A stretch of DNA of 64,000 bases. It comes from Carnegiea gigantea (lineage: Eukaryota; Streptophyta; Magnoliopsida; Caryophyllales; Cactaceae). Each line of letters starts with the position of its first letter. Position 1 is the first letter of the stretch. This document shows positions 23,272 to 35,726 of this stretch, piece after piece. The translations under genes were made by a program, and so were the position numbers. The notes beneath the pieces were generated by a model. That model was not told where the DNA came from and did not search any database. It was given only the letters and a program-made list of their open reading frames with translations. The stretch lies in NCBI GenBank assembly GCA_029747015.1, contig JAKOGI010001249.1:93501-157500 (forward strand), read 5' to 3'.

Positions 23272-24323
23272 AACGATCCTTATCTTTTTAAGCATGTTCA
23301 TACCAAGTAGTTCGGAGATATGTCATTGAGAGTGAAATTCATAACATGTTGAAATTTTGTCACTCTTATGCTTCTGGTGGTGACTTTCGAGGATGTACGA
23401 CAGCTGGTCCTACAAAGTGGGTTCTTTTGGCCTACTTTGTTTAAAGATGCTCACCATTTCTACCTTACTTGTGAGTATTGTCAACGCACAAGTGCCTTGT
23501 CCCGTGGTGATATGATGCCTATTTCCCTTATTCTATCTGTTGAGATATTTGATGTATGGGGATTGATTTCATGGGTCCCTTTCTCCCATCTTTTGCCTTT
23601 GTTCACATACTTCTTGTTGTCTATTATGTGTTAAAGTGGGTGGAGGCTTTAGCTACTAGGACCAATGACAACAAGGTTCTGGTCAAATTTATGAAAGAAT
23701 ACATTTTCTGTCGATATGGGATACCTAGAGCTCTTATTAGTGATGGGGATAGTCATTTTTATCACATATCTTTTAAGGCTTTGCTCAGAAAATATTCTGT
23801 GACTCATAAAATAGCTACTCTTTATCACCCTTAGACTGGCGGTCAAGCTGAGGTGTCTAATCGTGAGATTAAGTCTATACTTGAGAAAACAGTTCAACTC
23901 GATAGAAAAGACTGGTCTTTGAGATTGAATAATGCTGTGTAGGCTTATCATATTGCTTACAAGAGCCCTATAGGGATGTCTTCTTTTCGACTCCTTTTAG
24001 TTAAGCCATGTCACTTGCCAGGTGAGTTAGAACACCGTGCTTTTTAGGCTATTAAAGTTTTTAATTTTGATATGAAACAAGCGGATTCTAATAACAGGCT
24101 TCAATTAAATGAATTAGACAAACTACGTAAGAAAGCCTATGAAAATGAAAAGATTTATAAAGCGAAAACCAAAGCTTTTCATGATAAGCTCAAGCTGTTT
24201 CCTGACAACTTGAGTTCTAGATGGAATGGTCTTTTTGTATTCAAACAAGTGTTTCCTTCTGGGGGGTCAAAATTTTGGACCCCCAGGATGGTCGTATTCT
24301 TACTGTCAATGGTCAACTTCTGA
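23272..24323 (+). pseudogene. Element B integrase
   Basis: Zinc domain pieces (LQSGFFWPTLFKDAHHF, CEYCQRTS) at 23400-23495, then core in a shifted frame from 23556 ([28 protein letters not shown], then [15 protein letters not shown]). Further stops lie at 23832, 23940 and 24047. The C-terminal domain ([34 protein letters not shown]) spans 24100-24260. At least one frameshift and four stops. Confidence 0.85.
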
Positions 24324-25531
24324 AACCTATTGTCTCTAACGAAAGTGGGCCTAGTTTGATTGAATCCATCAATCCAGTAGACACAGTCTACTATGATTAA
24401 TGGATGGGACCTTGTTTGGCTGAAGATATTAAACTTAGCGCTTATTGGAAGGCAACTGAATCTTTTAAGGTGAATTTGAGTTATTCTATTGTATTTTATT
24501 TTATTTCTTTCCTTTTTGTTCAAGGTTCATTTATGTCCTAGATGTGGTAGTTCACTTGGTTTTGACTTTTGTGGTTAATGATGGTTTCAAAGGCTCATTT
24601 AGAGATGGCTCCTTGGGTGTGATTACAAGTGCTTTTCTCATACTAGCAGGTTGTATTGTTCTTTTTCCCATCTCTCTCTTTATAATTGTTTTCTATATTG
24701 AAGACAATGTAAGGTTTAGTGTGGGGGGTAGGCAAAGAAAAAGTTCTTTGAGGAAAATTGAAAACGTTTTGTGAACTTGATGTTGGGAAAAGACTAGAAA
24801 GTTGAATACGTGTGTTCAACTCTTGGTTATGGTGCTATGATTCATGTGGCCCATGCCAATTTGAGAATATTTTTAGTTCTAACTAGTTAATGGCTAAAAT
24901 GTTTGCTGTGTTCTGGTTTAATTTAGTTGATGTTGAGTGTGAGATGAACCCCATTTTTAATAGCATAGTGAGTATGAAATAAGTATTGAGTTCTCCATTT
25001 GCCTTTCTAAATTGTTGATTGAGAAATAAATTGAATCAAATTAAATTCCAACTCTGGCACCAATTTTTAAGTTCTATCTTTATTCGCATCTTTAATTGTA
25101 TGAATATGTACTAACTGTTTCTCTGAATGTCATCTTTATCCATATCTTTATTCACGCAGAACAAGAAACATGTGGAATCAAGTGACCTTTGAAAAAAAAA
25201 AAAAAAATAGAACTAATAAAGTGGTTTAGCATTGGGGACTTAATTTTAAAGATATTCTTGTAATTTTTATGTGGGGCGAAGTCTTGTGCTTACGATTTGC
25301 AACATATTTGACATTGAGTACTTAATTTGCTTTAGTCTTGGCCTATTAACTTGGTTAAAATTGGAAATGTTTCATAATAGGTTCATGGGTTAGTAATGAG
25401 TTGATCTCCATGATTCAGCGGATACACATAATTGGATTCTCTAATTGTTTTCCTTAAATCTTGTTTTACTTGATGGACTAAATATATGCATTCTTTGCTC
25501 GAGGACCAGCAAAGTTTTGGTGTGGGAAAGT
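24324..25531 (+). other. Element B 3' untranslated region and purine tract
   Basis: 1.2 kb without retroelement enzymes. A 76-codon frame (24544-24774) with a hydrophobic segment and EDNVRFSVGGR is reminiscent of the region after integrase in Athila elements; I cannot assign a function. A15 run near 25193. Just before the LTR, ggtgtgggaaag (25519-25530) is the polypurine tract. Confidence 0.6.
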
Positions 25532-28500
25532 AGATAATTCATATTTTTATGAGTAATTTTTTCTCTATTTTATACCTTTTTTGAGTCTTCGAGTTGTATT
25601 TCAAGTAAAAATAATGTATATTTTATCTTTGAAGGTAAGGAATGAGATAAAGAAGAATTCAAGCATAAAGTCAGAATTTCAAGTATGATGTGGTAGCCCA
25701 GTCAGCCCAAAAGTAACCAGCCCAGGCCTGTGTTGCCGCCTAGTAAAAGATGTGGCCCAGCCTTTTCTCTCTCTTCCCAGCAGTTAAGCCCGTCTGGGCA
25801 TGTTCTCCGTAACCCGCAACCCAGTTTGTGGCCCACCGCCTGCATCCTGCTCTCCTCCTTTGTTTGTCTCTCTGTAGCTCGCTTGGGCCTGATCTTTCTT
25901 AGCCAGCTGCCCCAACAGCTGCAACAGCTCTCTCTCACTAACTCTTCCTTGAGCCAGCCCGAGATGGGCCTGATTTTATCAAGCCTCGGCCCAACACATA
26001 TCCACCCTCCTCATCGTCTACCTAGCCTTCTTTTTCTCAGCCCAGATTGGGCCTATCTAATTGTTATGATTTTCGTAAGCGTACGATTCATCATTATCGT
26101 AGTTACAGGTGTCGTCCTTAGGGATGGATTACAAAATTAAGTTACCGAAGTTCACAGATCAACTAAAGTCATACAAAATCATGAATTTGAACAAGGCCAT
26201 TAATAACGATAACGCATCGACTCGCTTTGTGGCATTGAAGTAAGATGAAAGGGATCATTGCTCACCAAGAATTGAAACAAGAAAAGGATTACAGAGTAAG
26301 GGAGAATACAGACTCATTCAAATTGATTGCTAATAAGTATAAGTAATGGAGCCCAACCACAATCAAGAACCCAAATGAACATCCAAGAACCGAGGCAGTT
26401 TAGCACAGTAAGATGGAAGCCAAATCAGAGCATAGTAGCAAACAAAAAGCACGATATCTAAATTATAATTCAGTGAATCAAACTTAAAAGAAACTGAAAA
26501 TCTTACTTGAATTGAACTAACTAAGAACTGAATAACATGAGTCTTTGGAAATGAAAACTGAACCTCAAATTCGAGAGTACGAAGAAAATTAAAACCTAAT
26601 CTACCTTATCTCTATCTCCACTGTCTTGTTCTCAAACCCCATTAGAAGCCCCCAGAATGCCTCTTCAGCCCCCCTTTTCTTCATCTTCCTCTTGAATTAA
26701 AACTTGAAACTGCTACACTGATGATGATGGAGAGCAACGGGTGTGCGTGTTAATGGAAGAATTAAAGATGGTGACTGAAAGAGGGGGGGAGAGAGAGAGG
26801 AGCTTCAGTTGTGGTATGAGGAAGGCAAAGCACCATAGCAGTTTAGGGTCTCGAGCTAGTGATGGGAACGAAAGAAGAAGAAAGGAAGAAAGGGGATGAG
26901 GGGCTGTGCTGGAAATCACATGCGTTGCGTGTGATCTTTTAAATGAAATGGACGGGCCTGTCTGGGGTAGGCCGTGGGGCAGAGGGAAGAGGGACTGCGC
27001 CTGGGTTGCGAAAAACGAGCCCATCCGAGCGCTGTGGCAAGCCTGTGACAGAAAAGAAAAGAGATGTCCTGGGGGAGGGCGTTCGGCGAGGCCCAGTGGA
27101 GGAAAGGAAAGGCGGCCTGACTTGGTGAGGAAAGGAGGAGACGTAGGGGCGGAAGGCACAACTGTGCCAGGCCCAGCAAGAAAAAGAAAAGGGAAGAGAG
27201 AGAAAGGGAGAGAGGGGGGAATTGGGCCAAGGCTGCTAGGCTGGTTCTTCTTCCTCTTTTCTTTCCTCCTTCTCCACTTGATCCAACTCTATTTTGAACT
27301 AATTATTCATCGTTTCCAAAATTTTTCGATTCCTACAAAATAAACAAAAACACTATTATAAATCTAATTGAGCAATTTATTTCAAACAATTATTAAATAA
27401 TAAAAGGATATAAAATATCATAATTTATGGTTGAACATTGATCCTTCCCAGCAGTGGCCCAATTCCTTCCCCTCCCCGAGTGCCTCTCTCTCTTTGCAGC
27501 TCCAAACTAGCTTGGGCTCCTTAACTTGTTCCAGTGGCCCAGTCACACGGCCTACCCAGCCTCACATTTCTCTTTCACTCTCTTCATGATTCTAGTGGCC
27601 TAGTATGATTTTAGTCGCCTAAGTAAAATCAGCCATTAATTTAATATGCTGGATTGAATCCAATTAGAAGATGTGGATGATATTTAGTTACTAGTTTGGG
27701 AATAAAACTAGTAGATTTGCATGAAAAGTTGAGAAGGAAGAGGAGCAAATTTCATTATAAATAGAGGGGCAAAGGGGCATCATTCAAGCATCATTCATCC
27801 CATTCTTTCTTCATTTTCACTCTTCTTCCTCCCATTGTTAGTAATAAGAGAGAAATTGTGCTAGGCAATATTATTTGAGTTGAGAGAATTAGAAGAAAAT
27901 AAGCTATTTTGACTAGTTTCATCTTTTCTTTTATCTCATTTGTGAGCCCAATTAGAGAGAGCTTGATCGTTCACTGTGTTAGTATTTTGTAACACAAATA
28001 TTAAAGCTTGGTTATAGGGATTGAAATATACCGTTAGTTGAAATATGACTAGTTTAATTTCAATGGTATTTTCTCTACCTATGATCAGCTAGGTCATATA
28101 TCTAGGATGGAGATGGATCTTTAACTCACTTTGTTGATTTTTTCTAATTTCATTTGGGTTACTATTATTCTCTCTTTTTAGTGCAAAATTTTGAGTTATT
28201 TAGTTGCTTTTAATTTATTATGCAATTTATTTCGATTGTTTATATATGTTGTTTTACAATTGGTTAACTTGCTATCTCATTTATTCATATCAGAACTTGT
28301 TGGCTAATATAAAAACTTTTGGTTATTGATTGATTTACAAGACTAGAAATTGGATGAATTATGTCTAAATTGAATAGTTTATGCTAGCTACCAGTTGAGT
28401 TTGTTTATTAATAACTATAATTCATTTTTCTAACCTATTGGCCTTAAGCTTGTAGTTTAAGAGTTCTGAAGAGACTAATTAAACCCCAATTGAATTTAGT

Positions 28501-28776
28501 AATTTGATATTAAGAGTTTTGGTGAAATCAAAATCCTAGTATCTCTCTAAATTGATCTCTCTTTGCGTATTGATTAACATTTTCTCTCTTATTCTCATTT
28601 TGTTTTCTTGATATTGTTATTGTTGCTAATCTCTTCAGTAATTCTCTTAACTAATTGAGAAAAGTAAAAGTCACTTTTGTTCTTCTTAAGACACGACCCA
28701 GGAATATTTGTTTTGCTACAATCATCTTGTGCATTTGCAAGTAAGTTGTGTTTTTAAAGCTTCTAAAATCCACACC
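25532..28776 (+). repeat. Right LTR of element B
   Basis: Matches the left LTR from agataattca to ccacacc. It is 3245 bp rather than 1841 because solo LTR D (26062-27437) is inserted. The two B LTRs are clearly more diverged than those of C. Confidence 0.85.
26062..27437. mobile_element. Solo LTR D (1376 bp) inside the right LTR of B
   Basis: Absent from B's left LTR at the matching point. It begins tgttatgatttt and ends ggttgaaca (TG...CA). Flanks are ctaat (26057-26061) and ttgat (27438-27442); the empty site in the left LTR reads ttgat, so the left copy has two transitions. There are no genes, and no primer site or second LTR, so it is best read as a solo LTR left by recombination. Its start (cgtaagcgtacgattcat, then ggtgtcgtcctta) resembles the layout of element C's LTR, suggesting a gypsy origin. 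Confidence 0.75.
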
Positions 28777-28782
28777 TGATAC

Positions 28783-29167
28783 TTTCCAATGGCTTTACTG
28801 TTAACAATGATGATCAATGTGTTTATATGAAACGAGTTAATAGTACTTGAATTATTTGGTCCCTATTATATTGAATTCAGTGGTGATCTTAGTGTGATTC
28901 AAGGTATTAAAATTTCCTTGTCAAAGCATTTTGAGATGAAGGACTTAGGTCCAACTGATGCGATTTGTTGGCATTAAACTAGTGAGAAATGAAAATTGCA
29001 TTGCACTGACCCAATTTTGTTATATTGAAAAGTTGATGAAAAAGTTTAATTATTATGATGTTAGCCCCATGTCATCTCCATTTGACTCTTATGGAAACTT
29101 GATGAAAAATGCGGGGAAAAGTGTTTCCCAGTATAGATATTCCAATCAGCAACTCTTAGGTACCCTG
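28783..29167 (+). pseudogene. Copia A RT, second half
   Basis: Continues RT after element B: an acttccaatggctttactg-like start, then broken frames, then from 28958 GIKLVRNENCIALTQFCYIE and VSQYRYSNQQLLGTL, the palm end and connection segment of copia RT. It is cut at about 29167, and the next expected residues appear at 40355. Confidence 0.8.
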
Positions 29168-29490
29168 AGTTTTAGGGTAATTATTATTAAGTGTCTATCT
29201 TTTGAAACTAAATATGGGTTGCCCTACATTTTTGGACAATAGATTCTTAGGTTCTTTTTCTTATTATTTTGACCCGAAACTTTTTGAAATTTTCAACTTT
29301 AGCCCAAATAGCGTACGTTTACTAATTTTGCTATATTTAGGCTTGTTCAGGAAGTATGTTTGTTTTAAATGATTTAACTTCTTATAATGGCTTTATTGGT
29401 ACTAGTTATCATAATCTACTAATTGTATCATAAATACTATATTTTTTGTAATTATAGGCCTACCATGCTTAGTAAGATAACAAATCTTAA
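29168..29490. other. Left end of composite insertion, unassigned
   Basis: AT-rich, no gene. It begins after a copia sequence ggtaccctg that is partly repeated as ggttccttc at the other border (40355-40363), a possible degraded target duplication. Confidence 0.4.
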
Positions 29491-30182
29491 TTAGAGAGTT
29501 TTGACCATTACCTGAACTTTGTTGGCAATGGATCCTAGCATTCCTCTAGTTTCTAGTTTACAAAACTTGCTAATCTCATCCACACGTCCCTTAGATCAGG
29601 CATAGTATAGATCTGTTTTGTTTTCTATCTTATACCGTAGTCACTAATCAAGTTTTATAATTCAAAGGATAACGATACTTTAATCAAGCAATTATAATAT
29701 TTAAGGCATAATGTTCAATTAAATTATAGTCCCTACTAATACCCTGAGGTAAGTGACATTAATTTTTTCTGACCCTGAGTTTTTTGAATTAATTTTTTAG
29801 TACCCTCACGTCTGTATTTAGTTATAATTTAGTTCAAAAATTAGAGAGTTTTGATCATTACCTGAACTTTGTTGGTGCTAGACCCTAGCGTTCCTCTAGT
29901 TTCTAGTTTACAAAACTGGCTAATCTCATCCACGCCTCCCTTAGATCAGGCACAACATAGATCTGTTTTGTTTTCTATCTCATACCGCACTCACTAATCA
30001 AGTTTTATAATTCAAAGGATAACAATACTTTAATCAAGCAATTATAATATTTAAGGCATAAATTGAATTACAGTCCCTACTAATACCCCGAGGCAAGTGA
30101 CATTAATTTTTTCTGACCCTGAGTTTTTTGAATTAATTTTTTAGTACCTTCACGTCTGTATTTAGTTATAATTTAGTTCAAA
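29491..30182 (+). repeat. Tandem duplication, about 350-bp unit x 2
   Basis: Copy 1 (29491-29840) and copy 2 (29841-30182) share ttagagagttttga.cattacc and continue alike to ttagttcaaaa. The second half of each copy is one arm of the foldback element beside it, so the duplication happened after that element arrived. Confidence 0.85.
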
Positions 30183-30484
30183 AATTACGATTATATCCTT
30201 TTATCTTAATTTTTCACTTTTATTTTCCTTCAATTCTCTCTCTTTCCTCCTTTTTGCTCTCTTTACGTTGACCTGGTCCATTGTAATTCAAGGAGAACAA
30301 AGGAGAAAAGAAAGAGAATTGAAGAAAAAAAAAAGTGAAAAATTAAGACAAAACGGTATAATCATAATTTTTGAACTAAATTATAACTAAATACAAACGT
30401 GAAGGTACTAAAAAGTTAATTCCAACACTTAGGGTCAAAAAAATTAATGCTACTTACCTCAGGGTACGAAAATGTTAATTACCC
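30064..30484. mobile_element. Foldback/MITE-like element
   Basis: Two arms of about 170-190 bp are inverted copies: left 30064-30250, right 30296-30484. The centre is pyrimidine-rich then purine-rich (ttctctctctttcc / aggagaaaagaaagag). The ends approach gggtaatta...taccctgagg. It is non-coding, and the transposase class cannot be judged from the ends. Confidence 0.75.
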
Positions 30485-30849
30485 ATAAACTTCTTTTATT
30501 GAAAGCTTAAAAGTAGAAATATTGCAATGGAAAGATTGAAGAGGGAGTTAAACTATTAAGATCATCATAGATGCTTGCTCATAGAGAAATGGAGATGCCA
30601 GACTTCTCTTTTGCTCAAGTATGCTCAAATAACCGTATCCCTTCTCAACCCTTAGACTCTCCTTTTATAGAGGAGATGGACTACATAAGATGCCTAAATG
30701 GCTACAATACACACACTGACATATTCACGTTACTGTCACATGGCTACAGACTGCATTATTTTTACTGACTTGACACTTAACCAACTAATACAATAATGGT
30801 GCAACAACTTTTCAGTGCATATGTTGACAAGACTAGTTTATTCATATTG
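30485..30849. other. Unassigned between foldback element and pararetrovirus
   Basis: AT-rich. A 65-codon frame (30571-30768) has no recognisable similarity. It may be viral sequence beyond the polyprotein. Confidence 0.35.
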
Positions 30850-31749
30850 AAATTCTGCATGCCTTCATCTTCAATAATATATTCTAGTCCATCATTATCT
30901 GGATAGTCATCAAAATCTTCATCAGTTAAAGATGCTTTCGATCCTACTTTTTAAATAATTCATGTAGATATTTCTTTCCTTTTTCTGATAGGAATTTTCC
31001 AACTCCAAGATCAAAGAAATAATTAAAGGCATCTTTAGAAGTAATTAAAGGCATATTCAGAAGTAACTCCTTCTACCTTCATATATTGTTGAACTCATTA
31101 TGATAAATGAAAGTAGTATTCCCATAATGCATTAATATTTCTCCTTATTCAATCAATGTCCATATTTGATAATGAATGTTGTAAAAACCAATGAGTCTTG
31201 CTAAAGTAGGATCACTAACTACTTATTGTCGTTCTAGAAACCATTGTTGTCATTGATCATTGAGATCATCCAAATCAACTAATTGAATAAGATAATGGCC
31301 TCCTTCGGCCTTTCCATTTGCATACTCAATTACTGCACAATGTATCTAAACATATAGAATACTATTGTATGAAATTTTTATTAGGCCATCAGGAGAGGTA
31401 AGAATTCGATAGATCCTTTTAGACATACACTTTTGAAACTTAGTTAATATTGAAATAGTGGGTGTGTTGGATATGGGATTTCCATGAGATAAGTACCATT
31501 CCATATTCCCAAACTTTCACGATGGGATCATCAAGAGGGATTGAATTCACTGGAAATCTAACACCACCAATGCTAGATGAATCACGAAAGAAAAGTGTAG
31601 TACTCCATGATTGCAAAATATCATAGGAATAATTATGATAGTAGTCGATGCAGGCTGCATACTAGTTGTTGAACTATTTTTCTTGAACATAGGAACTTAT
31701 TTTTTTTCTTGAACATCATAAGGACGCCTTAAATAATTCATTTATAAGT

Positions 31750-32915
31750 CTAAAAGGTTGAACTTTTATACTATAAGATTGGTAAAAGACAACAAAGGAA
31801 AGCATGATATACTTTTTGCATGAAATTCTAAACTATCCACAAGGATTCTACTAGAAGGAGAAACCCATTCTAGTAGTAATGGTATTTTATTTTGGATCTC
31901 CTCCTTTTTCAACAGAAGTTCTGCTCTGATGATCACCATTGGTTAGTTCACAAGTTAAACTATCTGTCAAAGAATTCTTCGATCCCTGTATATGCTCAAT
32001 AGAGAAAGAAAATATGTTAATCCATAATTGTCAACGTAGGAGTCATCCTTACGCTTGTATATTTGATAAATTCTTTTTCACAAAAACAAGTATTCATTTG
32101 CAATCAGTTTGTATATGAAAAGGTTTTGGGGGCTAAAAATATTAAGAAATTTTCAATTCCCCTTATGATTGTAAAGATTTCTTTTTCCATAATGGAGTAG
32201 TTGCATTTTACTTTACTAAAACGTCTACTGCAATATGTGCAAAATTTTTCTCCTTCTTTGATTTTCAGTACATCACTCTAGTGCTTATTGCTTGCATCTG
32301 CCTCAAGAATTAAATCATCCCCTTGACTAGGCAAATTAAGAACAAGAAGTTTTTCACACATCTTTTTAAAGTTTTGAACAATTTTTGAATCACTAGGAGT
32401 CTATCTCAAGCTTGCTTCTTTCTTGAATTTCCACTACAATGGTTTTCTTAGTTTAGCTAGATCTTTAATGAAATCTGAAGATAGGTAAGATATCTAAGAA
32501 ACCTTTCTAATTGCTTCCTATCTTCAATCTTTTCAGGGAAAGTTTCTATTTTTTTTTCTAAAACATACTTTTGTAGGATAATTTTTCTAGGTGCATTTTT
32601 AAGACCAAACATTACTATCCACTAATGATATCCTTGCAGGGCACTAAAAGCAGTCAAGTGAATACTTTCTTCCTCCAGTTATTTGCCAATATCTGCGTTT
32701 GCAATCCATTTTTGAGAACTAAGAAGCTCCTTAAATTCTATTGAAAGAACTGCTTTGTTATAAATATAATATCTACCAAAGATAGTATTATCATTAAGCT
32801 TTTTGTAATTGTTTATCGTTCTACCTTTTCCTCTTTTCTTTTCAGCATGATTTCTCACCATGAAAGTCGGACTAGTATGAGCGCTCTTACTATTCCTGAT
32901 TAACCCTTTATCCAA
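31750..32915 (-). pseudogene. Caulimovirid RT and RNase H remnant
   Basis: 32915-32679 gives the start of RT (GLIRNSKSAHTSPTFMV, NNYKKLNDNT). FGLKNAP-like RT sequence lies at about 32611-32590. The sequence then passes almost directly to the segment downstream of the palm, so the region with the YxDD catalytic motif seems deleted. RNase H follows at about 32340-32200 (ILEADAS, then CTYCSRRF, YSIMEKEIF) and ends near 31950 (FSIEHIQGS, LTDSLT). Several stops are present. Confidence 0.8.
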
Positions 32916-33199
32916 AACTTCTTTGATTTGCTTATCAAATTCTTGAATATCCTAGTGTGTATAAACAATTTGTTTGACTCGGATAATAGTGTTGAGATTT
33001 AACAAAGTGATTTTTGTAAATGTTGTATCTTTGTACCAAAATTTAAGAGGATTATCATAATAGAGTTCTTTGCATAATTGCTCTTGTTATTCAACAATTT
33101 GCTCTAATAGATAACTCAAATAGTGAGATTGTTACTGCTATCTCACGTTGTGCAAATATTACCTTCTCACTACGTTGACTTTCCTTAAGCTCAATCTTT

Positions 33200-33692
33200 T
33201 GATGAGTCTATACTTTATTTAACTTACCAATAGAGACCGAGTGACCATTTATGATGAATGTGATTTGATTTATGGTTTGTGTGCTTGGAGGATATAGCCT
33301 TTGAAAATTATTTCTAATAATCATATCATGTGAGGGTTGATCAGTAGCTCATAAAACTGATATAATGCATACGTCTCCTCCTATTTCAATGGATAGTCAT
33401 TCTATGATTTCAGTGTGGTCCATTATGCTATTATTAGCTATCTTTTCTTGAAATAGATTTTTGGCTTTTTCCACATATATTATGGAAATAAAGATCTTTT
33501 TCCAAATCAAATAGAACAACCGTTATCAATATAAGCACACAATTCATATTTATCATATCTCCATAAGCATACATTTATTAGAATAAAGATGTTATTAGGA
33601 TTAGTACTGGTAACTTCATAGCCTATTTCTATAGTCATAGTTTTGACTAATTTATCCTCATAGATTGGCTCAAATGATCCCTTTACGGGCAA
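33200..33692 (-). pseudogene. Caulimovirid aspartic protease remnant
   Basis: 33692-33507 ends in CAYIDNGCSI, matching a retroviral-type protease active site but with Asn where Ser or Thr is usual (D-[ST]-G). Downstream broken frames give HDMIIRNNFQRLYP-like sequence near 33320, the conserved flap and C-terminal part. The frame is disturbed upstream by the small insertion at 33672-33769. Confidence 0.65.
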
Positions 33693-33769
33693 TCACGTGT
33701 GTAAGGATAAGGCTGCCTGCATCTAGATCTTCTCAGAATTCGCGAAAGTAGGACCCACAGTGGGAAGAG
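33672..33769. mobile_element. SINE/RTE-tail-like insertion in the pararetrovirus
   Basis: 98 bp containing ggataaggctgcctgcatct and aggacccacagtgggaa, the signature of plant Au-type SINE or RTE LINE 3' ends. It lies between 21-bp near-identical direct repeats (33651-33671 and 33770-33790, one mismatch), which look like its target duplication. Confidence 0.7.
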
Positions 33770-34626
33770 TTTATCCTCATCGATTGGCTCGCTAATAGTC
33801 CTGGTTTTGTATCCAATTATTTTTTGATATAGATTCACACTTCGGCCTACACGATATCTTCCTGGTTCAAAACTCATTCAACTCATTTCAATGGTCGTGC
33901 TACATCTTCTTTAAGCTCTTCTTTAGCTATCGAAGATCTTTCTCCCCATGTTGATCTTGCGCTCATGCTTCTTAAAAACTGAGGTTTAATGCTAATTTTA
34001 TCATTCTTATCAATTTTTATTACATTTTTCCCATTCATTTTTATCGGATTAGCAAAGCCAGATATGCAAGGCCTATCGATTTTATCTCTTGTGGGTTTGA
34101 TTTCATCATTTGAATTTTTTTCATTGGAGTAGGACTTTCAAATTTTTCTGTCTCTATCATTATTACTTTAGTCTTTAGATCTATTGTATTATCTAATTTA
34201 TAAATTATTTTTCAAAATATCCTCAGTGGATAACCACCTCTTTTCATTCTATCCCTGTTGTTTTTATCTTAAGGGATAAGAAGCTTTGGCAAATTCATCC
34301 ATCTTCTAGGCTAACATAATATCCAGGTCGACAATTGAATCCTACTGACCCATTATTCAAATTGGTCTTAAATTCTTAATCCCTGTGATAATTTAGTTAT
34401 TAAATTTGGTATGTCTAATATCGTAGAGCAAAATACAAAGGTCGATATCTTTGCTATAATATTATAATAGAGTAATTTGAACTTGGGCACTTCCAATATG
34501 GATATACCTGTACTTTCTATCTTTGTTATGCTTAAGGATAATTAATGAGATTCACTTTTCCTACATCATACTCACAACCTTTTATAGCTAAATCTCCTTC
34601 CATTATCTCGTATGCGTACTTTTTAG

Positions 34627-35700
34627 TTAAAAAATAAATTTTTTATAGATCATGTCTTTCTGAGTTATAAGAATGATCCAATCTCCTTTGACATCTTCAC
34701 TATCATTATCTACAATAAATTCTTCTTTTTGAAGATCATCAAGACTAATTGAACTACTTTCCGTCATGTAACTAGTTTCTTCATAATTACTCTCTTCATA
34801 TTTATCTTCTATTACAATTTTAACAATTCTCTTATTATTTTTCAGGGCTAGATCTAGTGCTTCTTTTTCGTTAAACTCAAAACAATTTAGACTATCCAAA
34901 GTTTGAATAAGCTTATTATTCTTTCTATTTTTGCATTCATTTGCATAATTCCCCACTTCTCCGCATGCCCAACACTTACAATTATTTTCTCCCGCTGGAC
35001 AATAAGCTGCTTTTCTAAAATATGTCAGCTTTTGGGACTTGATTTGTTATAATATTTTCTTTTGTATTTCTCCCCCTTGGTTATAAAGCTCGTATTCTTA
35101 TAAAATTTTCTCTTTCTTTACTTCTCAGATTCATTTCCCCATTGATGGGGATTATCCCAACAAGTTAGAAATTGTTTCTTCATTTTCTTTTGCTTTTAGA
35201 GATCAAGACATTGATCATTGGCCCAATTTCTTAAATAAGAGAGTCTTGTACCATGGGTATCAATGGCATCTGCTTATTCAAGCCATGTAATGTATTTTTC
35301 ATTGATTATCGAATGGATCGGATATGGTAGTTTGTCATGAACCATACCAAGATTTGTGTCATTATGCCCATTTTTGTAATAATGTAGACTAAATTCAGCA
35401 ATATAGTTTTCCAGGTATCTTATATCCCAAAACTTCATGTTATTAATCTTTCTTTGTCATTCTCTGGTCTTTTTTTTTCAGCATCAAGTTTAGCTCTGAT
35501 AAATTCAGTTTCGATTTTCTTACAAAATTTAATGAGTCATATCAGTCGGCTACAGTGCTAGAAAAACTATACTCGATATAATTTATAAAATATCTAGTTG
35601 TCCATGTGGTATTCAAGTCTAGGGCACTATTCATATTCCTTTTTCAATGTTCAAATATTTCTTCTCTATTTCAAGCCCCATCGATATTTAAGATATAGTT
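34627..35700 (-). pseudogene. Caulimovirid coat-protein region remnant
   Basis: Broken frames read like caulimovirid capsid sequence (CSRLIWLI-like and FCKKIE near 35550). At 34985-34940 there is a CX2CX4xX4C zinc-finger relic CWACGEVGNYANEC in which the usual His is Asn. It is followed by an acidic, Ser/Glu-rich segment (34900-34640), as after the zinc finger in this family. Confidence 0.65.
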
Positions 35701-35726
35701 CGTTTGGCTAATTGGGGTAAGCTAAT

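Larger units (their letters stand above)
5780..28776 (+). mobile_element. Athila-like Ty3/gypsy element B, with nested insertions
   Basis: LTR retrotransposon inserted in the RT of copia A. It is flanked by tgatac (5774-5779 and 28777-28782). It has long LTRs, a primer site for tRNA-Asp directly after the left LTR, gag-pol in the order gag, protease, RT, RNase H, integrase, a long 3' untranslated region, and a purine tract before the right LTR. Without element C (9455-20228, plus one copy of the duplication) and solo LTR D it would be about 10.8 kb. All its genes are broken. The Athila call rests on the gag sequence, tRNA-Asp site, LTR length and 3' layout. Confidence 0.88.
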
